Origin: CAZCZU01 sp964503475
GTDB lineage: Bacteria > Pseudomonadota > Zetaproteobacteria > Mariprofundales > Mariprofundaceae
Direction of reading: 5' to 3'
NCBI GenBank assembly: GCA_964503475.1
Contig: CAZCZU010000001.1
Location: forward strand, 1-64,000
Length of the DNA stretch: 64,000 nt
In this document: positions 1-7,759 of the stretch, piece after piece
Layout of the letters: each line of letters opens with the position of its first letter
Numbering within the stretch: position 1 is the first letter of the stretch
The notes under the pieces: model-generated
The model's input: only the letters and a program-made list of their open reading frames with translations
Told to the model about the DNA's origin: nothing
Databases searched by the model: none
Program-made: the position numbers and the translations under genes

Positions 1-56
1 TCTCACATCTCACATCTCACATCTCACATCTCACATCTCACATCTCACATCTCACC
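1..56. repeat. Heptanucleotide tandem array (TCTCACA), cut by window edge
   Basis: Eight near-identical copies of the 7-base unit TCTCACA run from the first base, so the array probably continues to the left of the window. It lies about 65 bp upstream of the lipA start, with its TCAC strand on the lipA coding strand. The same unit recurs upstream of dapA, ugd, rmlC and rmlB and inside rmlB, so this is a dispersed family and not an isolated microsatellite. Confidence 0.95.
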
Positions 57-121
57 ATCCCGCCAATGGCCATGAACAGCGACAGGATGAATTGAAAGCA
101 GTAATCCCCTAGAATTCGCCC

Positions 122-1042
122 ATGAGCCGTAAAGTGATTCCGATTCAGGTCGAGGGAGAAGCCCAGCCGATGGCCGGCAAGCCGGCATGGCTGAAGGTGA
201 AGGCGCCCACCTCGCCGGAGTACCGCCGTCTGGTCAAGCTGATGCGCGACCACAAGCTGAACACCGTCTGCGAAGAGGCCAGCTGCCCCAACATCGGCGA
301 GTGCTGGAAGCACGGCTCGGCCACCTTCATGATCCTGGGGCGCGTCTGCACCCGCACCTGCGCCTTCTGCGATGTCGAGACCGGCAAGCCGGACCCTGTC
401 GATACCAATGAGCCGAATGCTCTGGCCGAAACGGTCGAGATCATGGGGCTGAAGCATGCGGTAATCACCAGCGTCGACCGCGACGATCTGGCCGATGGTG
501 GCGCGCAGCACTATGCGGACACCATCCGGGCCGTGAAGGAGCGCTGCCCCGATGTGACCATCGAGGTGCTGACCCCGGACTTCCAGCGCAAGCCCGCCTC
601 ATGCCTGGAGACGCTGATCGCGGCGAAACCGGATATCTTTAACCACAATCTCGAGACTGTACCGCGCCTCTACCGCTCGGTACGCCCCGGTGCCCGCTAC
701 TTCACCAGCCTGCGCCTGTTGCAACGGGCCAAGGAGCTGGATGCCGATGTGGTCACCAAGTCCGGCATCATGGTCGGCCTGGGCGAGGAGCGTGATGAAA
801 TCCTGCAGGTGATGGATGATCTGCGCGAAGCGGGCGTCGATATCCTGACCATCGGCCAGTACCTGCGCCCGAGTGTGAACCACCATCCGGTGATGAAGTA
901 CTGGACCCCGGAAGAGTTCGAGGATCTGAAATACCTGGCCGAGAAGCGCGGCTTCGGCATGGTCGCCTCCGGCGCTTTGGTACGTTCCAGCTTCCACGCC
1001 GAGGATGTCTTCAAGGCCCTGAAGCTGCGCGAAAAAGGCTGA
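122..1042 (+). CDS. lipA: Lipoyl synthase
   Basis: Radical-SAM enzyme that inserts two sulfurs into protein-bound octanoyl groups to make lipoyl cofactors for 2-oxoacid dehydrogenases and the glycine cleavage system. The 306-residue length is normal. Both iron-sulfur sites are visible: the auxiliary cluster cysteines at about residues 50, 55 and 61, and the radical-SAM CxxxCxxC motif (CTRTCAFC) at about residues 76-83. The C-terminal RSSFHAED segment supplies the conserved serine that ligates the auxiliary cluster. The ATG start gives the usual short N-terminal extension before the core. No lipB is adjacent in the window. Confidence 0.97.
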   Translation: MSRKVIPIQVEGEAQPMAGKPAWLKVKAPTSPEYRRLVKLMRDHKLNTVCEEASCPNIGECWKHGSATFMILGRVCTRTCAFCDVETGKPDPVDTNEPNALAETVEIMGLKHAVITSVDRDDLADGGAQHYADTIRAVKERCPDVTIEVLTPDFQRKPASCLETLIAAKPDIFNHNLETVPRLYRSVRPGARYFTSLRLLQRAKELDADVVTKSGIMVGLGEERDEILQVMDDLREAGVDILTIGQYLRPSVNHHPVMKYWTPEEFEDLKYLAEKRGFGMVASGALVRSSFHAEDVFKALKLREKG

Positions 1043-1213
1043 AAGCCTCCCTTTCTTCCTCTTCGCTCTTCGAACAACCGCCATGCCACCGTCCACCGTA
1101 AATTTGCTATGGTTTTGACATTCCACTTCTTTAGTTTCGATTCAGTTTTTTTTCTTACTTTGCGCCACCTCAACTCAAGGCACGCATAGCGGCCGAACTC
1201 TAGGAGTTTCCAT

Positions 1214-1792
1214 ATGAAGAAGATGATGCTCTCCGGTGTAATGGCTCTGGCCATGGCCGGCACTGCCACCTCCGCCATGGCAAGCGATATCGATTACTAT
1301 GCCGGTATCGGCCTCGGCACGCTGAACACCGAATACAAGGACAACGCTGTCGACCAGACCAAGATGTCGGCCGGCGGCTTCCTGAAGCTGGGTGCCGACT
1401 TCAACGAGAACTTTGGCGCCGAGCTGCGCCTGGGCCGCACCGGCAAGAACAACCAGGTGCTCGGCGGCGTCAGCCGCTCCTTCCAGAGCCCGCTGTTTGT
1501 CTCCTATCTGGCCAAGGGCAGGATGCAGGTGGCCGACAACCTCGACCTCTACCTGCTGGCCGGCGCCACCACTGCCCGCATCAAGGCCACCCGTAACAAC
1601 GTCTCCCAGACCGTGACCAAGACCGGCCTGAGCCTGGGTGCCGGTGCCGATTATCGCCTGAGCCGCACCATCTCTGTCGGCGGCGACTGGGTACAGTACA
1701 TGTTCCCGACCAAGGTAAGCGGCGCCGCTTTCGGCCCGAATGCCAAGGCCCGCATGTGGGGCATCACCGCCAACGTTGCCTACCACTTCTAA
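1214..1792 (+). CDS. Small outer-membrane beta-barrel protein
   Basis: A 192-residue protein with a signal peptide (basic MKK start, hydrophobic stretch, cleavage near TSAMA-SD at about residue 23) followed by alternating amphipathic strands rich in glycine and aromatics, ending in HF. A terminal aromatic residue is the usual sorting signal for BAM-inserted barrels. Size and strand pattern suggest an eight-stranded OmpX/OmpA-like or opacity-type barrel. A good ribosome site (TAGGAG) precedes the ATG and an intrinsic terminator follows, so it is probably a single-gene unit. Its role (adhesin, structural porin-like protein) cannot be told from sequence. Confidence 0.8.
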   Translation: MKKMMLSGVMALAMAGTATSAMASDIDYYAGIGLGTLNTEYKDNAVDQTKMSAGGFLKLGADFNENFGAELRLGRTGKNNQVLGGVSRSFQSPLFVSYLAKGRMQVADNLDLYLLAGATTARIKATRNNVSQTVTKTGLSLGAGADYRLSRTISVGGDWVQYMFPTKVSGAAFGPNAKARMWGITANVAYHF

Positions 1793-1827
1793 GCAACACG
1801 GTTTTCGCCACTCCTGGTGATATCAAG

Positions 1828-1855
1828 AACGGGCGGCACCATGCCGCCCGTTTTC
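1828..1855 (+). terminator. Intrinsic terminator after the barrel protein gene
   Basis: An 11-bp GC-rich inverted repeat (AACGGGCGGCA with its complement, loop CCA) is followed directly by TTTTCC. It lies about 35 bp after the outer-membrane protein stop codon. Confidence 0.85.
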
Positions 1856-1938
1856 CTTTGACTCTTTTCCCACCCTTATTTGGCGCTCCAGGCTCCTTCC
1901 AGTAGATTCGCACCTGAATCCGAAATGAGGGAACCCGC

Positions 1939-3066
1939 ATGATCCGCCACAGCCTGACCCCGACCCCCGACAACGAATCGGCCAGCCGCCCCCTGCTGCG
2001 ACGCGGCTTTGCCCTCGGCTTTGTGAACGAAGCCGGGCGTCCGGCGATGCCTTCCACCGACGAAATTGTCTCTGCCTGGAAACAGGACAGGGCGACCATG
2101 CTTCCCGGGCTGATCGATGTGGCAGCCTTTGCCGATGACATCGCCCAGGCGCACAAACTGATGGAGCAGACGCTGAACGGCGCGGAGGTCGCGGGCCTGC
2201 TGGAGGCGGCACCCTATGCCGCACGTCTGGAAGGGCGCTTTCCGATCATCAGTTCGCTGATCGAGGAACACGACGAGCAGGGGATCGAGAAACTCTTTTT
2301 CGATGCCGAGCAGAATGGCGAAATCATCGGCGAGGATTTGTGGTGCAAGGCATCATGGCTCTCCTTCCATGATGAGGATGCCTCGCTTCGCTTCCGCTTC
2401 TCTTTCGGCATGGAGGGTTACGAGGATGTGGCTGCCGATACGAAACGCCAGCTGCAGGCGGCCGAACTGACCGATGCCATGTTTCCCGAATCCGCCGCCA
2501 TTACCCGGCATGACGGACTGAATCGCCTGATGGCCAAATGCCTGGACAGCGATGCCGTCGCCTATACCGAGCGCATCGTCTATTTCAATGCACCCAATGG
2601 CGGGGCCCAGATGCACCACGATGTCGAACGTGGCCATGCCGGCGTGGTCTTCGCCCAGATGAGCGGCTCCACCTTCTGGCTGGCACTGGCCAAGCCGACA
2701 CTGATCGATGAGATCATCCGCTTTCTCGCTCGCAACGATGCCGAAACGCTGCTGAGTGAAGTGCTGCCGGATGCCGCCGATCGCGAAGATCTGCGCGGAC
2801 TCGCCGCCGACCGCAATGCCCTGGCGGCCTACATGGACCAGTTCGACCACGAACTGGTCGAGGCAGTGATGGATCGCATTCCGGCCTTCATCGGCCAGCT
2901 GGTGGAAAGAGGCTATGCCTACATCCTGAGGCCGGGTGATGCCCTGCTACTACCGCAGCGCGATCTCGACACCTGCGTCTGGCACACCGTCTTCTGCCTC
3001 GGCGATACTCCCGGCGAAGCCCTCTCCTTCGCCGTGCGCGGCATCTGGAACAAATCGGAGGAATGA
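1939..3066 (+). CDS. Unrecognised cupin/JmjC-like protein
   Basis: I do not recognise this 375-residue soluble protein with certainty. It has no signal peptide or membrane segment. The middle holds an HxD-like segment in MHHDVERGHAG (about residues 225-235), then STFWLALAKP. The C-terminal part has YILRPGDALLLPQ followed by VWHTVFCLGD (about residues 328-357). An HxD pair, a 'PGD' turn and a distal histidine in this order resemble JmjC-like or 2-oxoglutarate/Fe(II) cupin folds, which would make it an oxygenase, but this is inference from a few motifs. It is a lone gene between a terminator and an interspersed-repeat region. Confidence 0.5.
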   Translation: MIRHSLTPTPDNESASRPLLRRGFALGFVNEAGRPAMPSTDEIVSAWKQDRATMLPGLIDVAAFADDIAQAHKLMEQTLNGAEVAGLLEAAPYAARLEGRFPIISSLIEEHDEQGIEKLFFDAEQNGEIIGEDLWCKASWLSFHDEDASLRFRFSFGMEGYEDVAADTKRQLQAAELTDAMFPESAAITRHDGLNRLMAKCLDSDAVAYTERIVYFNAPNGGAQMHHDVERGHAGVVFAQMSGSTFWLALAKPTLIDEIIRFLARNDAETLLSEVLPDAADREDLRGLAADRNALAAYMDQFDHELVEAVMDRIPAFIGQLVERGYAYILRPGDALLLPQRDLDTCVWHTVFCLGDTPGEALSFAVRGIWNKSEE

Positions 3067-3082
3067 TCGGCCTGGAACCGTG

Positions 3083-3345
3083 ACGCCCCTCCACCTACGG
3101 ATGGGTGGCGGACCGGCGATTAGCCGGCCCGTAAGCGGAACAAAATCATATTTTGCGAAGCAATGAAAGCAAAAGGCAGGACAAAAGGGCAGGAAAGCCG
3201 TTTCATGACGCACTTCCATGTCCGCCACCCTGACGGGCGCCAAGCGTGCAATTTCACTTTCCTGTAAATTGTGGACGCCTGTAAGGCGCCCGAAGGGTGA
3301 GGGGCATGGATGCCCCGAATCACCCCGGAACGTATCCAATTAGGG
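3083..3345. repeat. Hairpin-rich interspersed repeat, copy 1
   Basis: Non-coding stretch of about 290 bp between two convergent genes. It is built of short palindromes: an imperfect CCACC/GGGTGG hairpin near 3091-3110, GCCGGC near 3112-3128 and a perfect GGGGCAT/ATGCCCC hairpin at 3301-3316. The block 3166-3288 matches, in inverse orientation, 15675-15793 with high identity. Its left flank shares the CCACC/GGGTGG hairpin module with that second locus. This looks like a non-autonomous, modular repeat family. Confidence 0.8.
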
Positions 3346-3359
3346 CCTGTTAACCCTAA

Positions 3360-4181
3360 TTAGTACTCGCTGTTATCGCTGAGATCAGGAGGGATAAAGC
3401 CTTCGACCCGGTTTACGCCGGTCTCGAATGCGCCATCCGGATGCAGGCTCAGCCAGCGATAGCCGGGCGAGGTAGCATCCAGCTCGCAATCGTCGATGCC
3501 GGGCCGGAACTGGATACAGGTGGAGGGGGTACCGAACAGGCGCACACCCTTATGCTCGCCCTCGAAGGCCTGATGCACATGCCCGAACAGGATCAGTTTC
3601 ACATTGCCGAAGCGCTCGATCAGCTTCCACAGCGCATCCGCATTCTGCAGGGCGATATTATCCATCCAGCGGCTGCCGATCGGGAAGGGATGGTGATGCA
3701 TCACCAGCACCACCGGCTGGGTGCCGGCACGCTGCAACAGCGATTCCAGCCTGCGCAGCTCCTCATCCGGCAAGCGGCCCGCCACTTCACCCTCATGGTG
3801 CGTATTCAGCAGCACAATGCGCCAACCGGCCACTTCGATGGGCATATGCACATCCCCGAAGGTGCGCGCCACATGCGCCGGCTCATCATGGTTGCCGGGG
3901 ATGGCGCGCAGATAACCGATCCAGCCATCCATCTCCTTGCGCAGGCGCCGGTAGGAGGATGCCTCCTCGTCCTGGGCCAGGTCGCCGCCCAGCACCACGG
4001 CATCGGGATGAGGAAAACGCGCCTGCGCATCCGCCACCACAGCCTGCAGGCTGTGCAGGGTGTTGATTCCCTTCAGCAGCGTGGTGCCATCGCCGTACAT
4101 ATGGCAATCGCTGAGAAACAGCAGGGTCGCCGGATCGGTACCGTTACGGGTCGGTCGGGGAGCATCGAAATCGTCGTGCAT
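3360..4181 (-). CDS. cpdA: CpdA-like 3',5'-cyclic-nucleotide phosphodiesterase
   Basis: Calcineurin-type metallophosphoesterase of about 273 residues. The five metal-binding blocks appear in order: SDCHMY, GGDLAQD, GNHDE, MHHHP and GHVH. This set and the length match the CpdA/Icc family, which hydrolyses cAMP in the cytoplasm, though related enzymes use other phosphodiesters. The start is taken at the ATG just after the rlmI stop (MHDDFD), because upstream codons overlap rlmI and do not resemble the family. It is the last gene of a helicase-rlmI-cpdA operon. A perfect 8-bp hairpin lies directly after the stop but lacks a T run. Confidence 0.85.
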   Translation of the reverse strand: MHDDFDAPRPTRNGTDPATLLFLSDCHMYGDGTTLLKGINTLHSLQAVVADAQARFPHPDAVVLGGDLAQDEEASSYRRLRKEMDGWIGYLRAIPGNHDEPAHVARTFGDVHMPIEVAGWRIVLLNTHHEGEVAGRLPDEELRRLESLLQRAGTQPVVLVMHHHPFPIGSRWMDNIALQNADALWKLIERFGNVKLILFGHVHQAFEGEHKGVRLFGTPSTCIQFRPGIDDCELDATSPGYRWLSLHPDGAFETGVNRVEGFIPPDLSDNSEY

Positions 4182-4183
4182 CG

Positions 4184-5356
4184 TCAATCCAGCACCATGG
4201 CGAAAAACTTCAGATAACGCGTCTCCGGCATGGCCGGCAGCCATGGGTGATCCATGCCTGCGCCACCTTCGTAGATCATGCGGGCCGAGCGTCCCGCTTC
4301 ACGCACACCGGCACCGACGCTTTTGCGCAGGTCATCGCTGCTGACCAGGCCGGAACAGGAGGCGGAACAGAGCATGCCCCCGGGAGCGACAAGGCGCGCT
4401 GCCAGCTTGTTGACCTTTTGGTAGCCGGCCAGACCTTCGCGCAACAGCTTGCGGCTTTTCACAAAGGCCGGCGGATCGCAGACCACCACATCGAAGCGCT
4501 CACCCTGGGCAACCTGCTCGGGAATCCACTTCATCACATCGGCACAGATACCCTGCCAACGCTCCGCTGCCCCCAGTTCGCTCATGTTGCGTTCGGCATA
4601 TTCCAGCGCCGTCTGCGAGGCATCGACACTGACCACCTCCGTCGCACCGGCCTGCAGTGCCTGGGCGGCAAAGGCGCCGACATAGGAGAAGAGATCCAGC
4701 ACGCGCTTCTCTTTCGTCAGCGGTGCCAGCCAGGCGCGGTTGGGACGCTGGTCGAAGAAGTAGCCCGTTTTCTGCCCCTCCAGGGCATGGGCATGCATGG
4801 CCACGCCGTTCTCGACGGCCACGATCTTGCCACTGCCATCGCCGCTGTGCACACGGGTGTAATTCTCCAGCCCTTCCAGCTTACGCACCCGGATATCGTT
4901 CTGCAGGTAGATGTTGCTGGGCGCCACCAGCGCCGTGATCGCCGCACAAATTGATTCCAGCTGGCGCTCGATGCCAGCCGTATGCGCCTGCACCACCACA
5001 TCATCGCCGAAACGATCGACAATCAGCCCCGGCAGGCGATCGCCCTCGCCGTGCACCCAGCGGTAGTGCGGTGCATCGAACAGGGCCTGGCGCAGCTGCA
5101 ATGCCGCGCCCAGCCGCCGCTGCCACCACTCGGCATCGATACTCTCCAACGCCTTGCGGGAGAGCATGCGACCACTGATCAGGCTGTGCGGATTGGCATA
5201 GGCCGTGCCGAGCAGCTTGCCGCGGGCATCGAACACCTGCGCCAGTCCGCCCGGCTCCCCGACCTCGATCTGCTTGATTTCGTTGCTGAAGATCCACAGG
5301 TGCCCGGCCTTGAGCCGGCGCTCCTCGTTTTTCCTGAGCTCGATGCGGCCGACCAT
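4184..5356 (-). CDS. rlmI: 23S rRNA (cytosine-1962-C5)-methyltransferase RlmI
   Basis: SAM-dependent RNA methyltransferase of about 390 residues. The N-terminal PUA-like domain (HLWIFSNEI) is followed by a Rossmann methyltransferase domain. The domain includes VLDLFSYVGAFAAQA for SAM binding, the CDPPAFVKSR motif and the LCSASCSG motif with the catalytic cysteine. These are the RlmI/YccW hallmarks; the enzyme makes m5C1962 in 23S rRNA. The ATG shares its A with the helicase TGA stop (TGATG), and a GTG one codon upstream is an alternative, so translation is coupled to the upstream helicase. Confidence 0.93.
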   Translation of the reverse strand: MVGRIELRKNEERRLKAGHLWIFSNEIKQIEVGEPGGLAQVFDARGKLLGTAYANPHSLISGRMLSRKALESIDAEWWQRRLGAALQLRQALFDAPHYRWVHGEGDRLPGLIVDRFGDDVVVQAHTAGIERQLESICAAITALVAPSNIYLQNDIRVRKLEGLENYTRVHSGDGSGKIVAVENGVAMHAHALEGQKTGYFFDQRPNRAWLAPLTKEKRVLDLFSYVGAFAAQALQAGATEVVSVDASQTALEYAERNMSELGAAERWQGICADVMKWIPEQVAQGERFDVVVCDPPAFVKSRKLLREGLAGYQKVNKLAARLVAPGGMLCSASCSGLVSSDDLRKSVGAGVREAGRSARMIYEGGAGMDHPWLPAMPETRYLKFFAMVLD

Positions 5357-6786
5357 CACTCCTGTCCGGCCGCTTTCGGTTTGTTCGAACGACGGCGACG
5401 ACGGCGCGGACGGTCACCGCCCTCCTTGTTGCCCTCGCCAGAGGCGCCTTCGGCTCTGCGGCCCTCGCCCTGAGGCTTGCCGCCATCTCGGCGACCGCGA
5501 TCACCGCCACGACCCGGACCTCCCCGGCCACCGCCCCGGCGATTCCTGCCACCCTTGTCATCGCGCTTCTCGGCCCGATCCTCGGAGCCCAGCCCCTCGG
5601 CGGTCGCCTCGGGGTTGGTCGGCTCGCCGATCTGCAGCTGTTCCGGCTCGATATGCTGCAACGGAATGGCATGGCCGATATAGGTCTCGATGTCCGGCAG
5701 GCCGAAACAGAAACGCTCGCAGGCAAAGGAGACGGCCACACCGGTACTGCCGGCACGCGCCGTACGACCGATGCGATGCACATAGTTCTCGGCATCGTCC
5801 GGCAGATCGTAGTTGAAGACGTGGGTCACGCCATCGACATGCAGGCCGCGACTGGCCACATCGGTGGCCACCAGCAGGTGCAGCACGCCATTGGTGAAAT
5901 CCTCGAGGATGCGCATACGCTTCTTCTGGCGCACATCGCCCGAAAGAATGCCGACGGCAAAACCGTAACGGGCCAGCGTACGGGCAAGCCTTTCACCGGT
6001 GCGCTTCTCGTTGACGAAGATCATACCGCGCTCGACCGATGCCTCGCGCAACAGCGAGATCAGGAGCGGCATCTTATCTTCCATGGCGGTGTGGTAGAGC
6101 GACTCGACCACGCCCTCGGCGGTAATGTCGCCCTGCTCGGCCTGCAGCTTCTCCGGATTGTTCATGTGCTCGTAGGCAAGCTCCAGCACCCGGTAGGAGA
6201 GGGTGGCCGAAAAGAGCATCGCCTGGCGCTCGTCGTATTTGGGCAGGCGGCGCATCAGGAAACGCAGATCCTTGATAAAGCCGAGATCGAACATGCGATC
6301 CGCCTCGTCGACCACCATCATCTCGCACTTGTCCAGCGCAAAACAGCGCTGCTTGTGGAAATCGATCAGGCGACCCGGGGTGCCGATCAGGATATCGACA
6401 CCATCATCGAACGCCTTCTTCTGCTTTTCGTAATCGACACCGCCGAAGACGGTGTGCAATTTCAGATCGGTGTATTTGGCCAGCTTCCTGGCGTCCTCGG
6501 CGATCTGCACCACCAGTTCGCGGGTCGGCGCGATAATCAGCGCACGCGGATGGCGCAGGCCACGCCCCTCTTTGGGCGGGTTGGTCAGCAACCGGTTCAG
6601 GGTCGTGATCAGGAATGTGGCGCTCTTGCCGGTGCCGGTGCGCCCCTGGCCGGCGATATCGCGGCCGGCCAGCGCCTCAGGCAAAGCGACCTGCTGCACC
6701 GGCGTCAGTTCGGTAAAGCCAAGGTCATCGATTGCACGCTGCAACGGCTCGGGTAGATTCAATTCGGTAAATCGGGTGACAGTCAT
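5356..6786 (-). CDS. DEAD-box ATP-dependent RNA helicase (RhlB/RhlE type)
   Basis: Superfamily-2 RNA helicase of about 476 residues. Motifs in order: a Q motif near FTELNLPEP...TPVQ, motif I GRTGTGKS, Ia PTRELV, GG, TPGR, II DEAD, III SAT, IV IFVNE, V ATDVASRG and VI HRIGRTARAG. After about residue 385 comes a low-complexity Arg/Gly-rich tail with basic RRRRRR runs, typical of RNA-binding tails in RhlB and RhlE proteins. It probably acts in mRNA turnover or ribosome assembly, which agrees with the rRNA methyltransferase next in the operon. The motif set and 'FTELNLPEPLQRAI' opening favour RhlB-like, but I do not assign a symbol. Confidence 0.88.
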   Translation of the reverse strand: MTVTRFTELNLPEPLQRAIDDLGFTELTPVQQVALPEALAGRDIAGQGRTGTGKSATFLITTLNRLLTNPPKEGRGLRHPRALIIAPTRELVVQIAEDARKLAKYTDLKLHTVFGGVDYEKQKKAFDDGVDILIGTPGRLIDFHKQRCFALDKCEMMVVDEADRMFDLGFIKDLRFLMRRLPKYDERQAMLFSATLSYRVLELAYEHMNNPEKLQAEQGDITAEGVVESLYHTAMEDKMPLLISLLREASVERGMIFVNEKRTGERLARTLARYGFAVGILSGDVRQKKRMRILEDFTNGVLHLLVATDVASRGLHVDGVTHVFNYDLPDDAENYVHRIGRTARAGSTGVAVSFACERFCFGLPDIETYIGHAIPLQHIEPEQLQIGEPTNPEATAEGLGSEDRAEKRDDKGGRNRRGGGRGGPGRGGDRGRRDGGKPQGEGRRAEGASGEGNKEGGDRPRRRRRRSNKPKAAGQE

Positions 6787-6854
6787 GGCCGGCATCTTAC
6801 GCTTACGGCAATTGCCATGCCAGAAACGGCTGATTATGCTCCGCCGCCCCGAGC

Positions 6855-6931
6855 GGGCCTATGGCGCAATTGGTTAGCGCTACCGGCTCATAACCGGTTG
6901 GTTCCAGGTTCGAGTCCTGGTGGGCCCACCA
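6855..6931 (+). tRNA. tRNA with CAU anticodon (probably tRNA-Ile2, alternatively tRNA-Met)
   Basis: A complete 77-nt cloverleaf with encoded CCA. The acceptor arm GGGCCTA pairs with TGGGCCC. The D arm is GCGC-AATTGGTTA-GCGC. The anticodon arm ACCGG-CTCATAA-CCGGT gives anticodon CAT. The T arm is CCAGG-TTCGAGT-CCTGG. The 1-72 pair is G-C, so it is not an initiator. A GGGCC-type acceptor is more usual for the lysidine-modified Ile2 isoacceptor than for elongator Met, but this needs a tRNA classifier. Confidence 0.95.
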
Positions 6932-7080
6932 GCTTTAAAGGCAATGGCATACTTTGGCCACTGCCAGTACGGAAGCGCGACCGATCAGCGCTGCCCGGCC
7001 AATACCGGCCTGCCGAATACTTAATCCGACGCTTCATCTCGCTTTAAGTATTCAGCAGTACCGTCAGAGGTTATTAACGT

Positions 7081-7326
7081 ATGAGTAGTTCCGTTACCCC
7101 TGCACAACTGCAGGCGCTGGTTGAAAGAGCCCTTCCCGATGCGCGGGTTGAAGTGCATCTCTATTCCGGCGATGATCATTTCGAGATGGTGGTGATCTCG
7201 GAATCCTTTGCCGGCAAACCGCGCGTTCGTCGCCACCAGATGGTCTATGCCGCACTCGGCGACCATATGCGCGAGGCAGTCCATGCCCTCGCCCTTAAAA
7301 CCCTAACCCCGGAGGAAGCAGCATGA
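7081..7326 (+). CDS. BolA/YrbA-family protein
   Basis: An 81-residue BolA-like protein. The fold signature includes the invariant histidine and following hydrophobic strand near YSGDDHFEMVVISESFAGKPRVRRHQMVY. BolA proteins bind iron-sulfur clusters jointly with CGFS monothiol glutaredoxins. The next gene is such a glutaredoxin and overlaps by four bases (ATGA), which strongly supports the partnership. IbaG/YrbA is the closer subgroup by length. It probably acts in cytoplasmic iron-sulfur trafficking. Confidence 0.9.
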   Translation: MSSSVTPAQLQALVERALPDARVEVHLYSGDDHFEMVVISESFAGKPRVRRHQMVYAALGDHMREAVHALALKTLTPEEAA

Positions 7327-7646
7327 GCGATAGCATCCAGCAGGAGATCGATCAGATCATCAAGGAGAACGACATCGTTCTCTTCATGAAGGGCACGCCG
7401 CAGATGCCGCAGTGCGGCTTCTCGCAGCGGGTGGCCGCCATTCTTTCCGGCTACGGCATTCCGTTTGGTGCCGTCAATGTCCTGCTCGACCCGGCCGTCC
7501 GCGAAGGTATCAAGGTCTACTCCGACTGGCCGACCATTCCGCAGCTCTATATCAAGGGCGAATTCATCGGCGGCTGCGACATTGTCACCGAAATGCACGA
7601 AAACGGTGAGCTGGCAGAGCTGCTCAAGCCGCTGCAGCAAGGCTGA
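7323..7646 (+). CDS. grxD: Monothiol glutaredoxin (Grx4 family)
   Basis: A 107-residue single-domain monothiol glutaredoxin with the diagnostic CGFS active site (PQCGFSQRV, about residues 30-38), the WPTIPQLYIKGEFIGG glutathione/partner surface, and CD in GGCDIV. These proteins carry a glutathione-ligated [2Fe-2S] cluster and hand it on with BolA-type partners. The start codon overlaps the stop of the upstream bolA-like gene, so the pair is translationally coupled. Confidence 0.95.
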   Translation: MSDSIQQEIDQIIKENDIVLFMKGTPQMPQCGFSQRVAAILSGYGIPFGAVNVLLDPAVREGIKVYSDWPTIPQLYIKGEFIGGCDIVTEMHENGELAELLKPLQQG

Positions 7647-7693
7647 ACACGGCTTGTGACCCCCACGATGCAGGCTATATACTCAATCGAACG

Positions 7694-7759
7694 ATGAGCA
7701 TTTTCTCTTTTGGTCCGATGTCGCCGGGCATCCAGACGCTCGCCGGGAGCGCGTGCTAA
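7694..7759 (+). CDS. Possible 21-codon leader ORF coupled to rpoN
   Basis: A short frame, ATG to TAA, encodes 21 residues beginning MSIFSFGPMS and ending in GSAC. Its TAA shares one base with the rpoN ATG (TAATG), an arrangement typical of termination-reinitiation. A TATATACT sequence at about 7676-7683 could be a -10 element. There is no clear Shine-Dalgarno sequence and no homology I know, so this may be chance. Confidence 0.3.
   Translation: MSIFSFGPMSPGIQTLAGSAC

Noticed and set aside
1..56. CRISPR array
   Set aside because: The units are 7 bp, contiguous and without spacers; no cas genes are in the window.
3120..3323. Similar small proteins encoded at 3120-3323 and 15537-16043
   Set aside because: The similarity of translations comes from the shared DNA repeat. 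The frames contain hairpin modules, lack ribosome sites and break at module borders.
3338..3361. Terminator after the cpdA-like gene
   Set aside because: The AATTAGGG/CCCTAATT stem is perfect but weak and AT-rich, with no T run following on the minus strand; kept only as a note.
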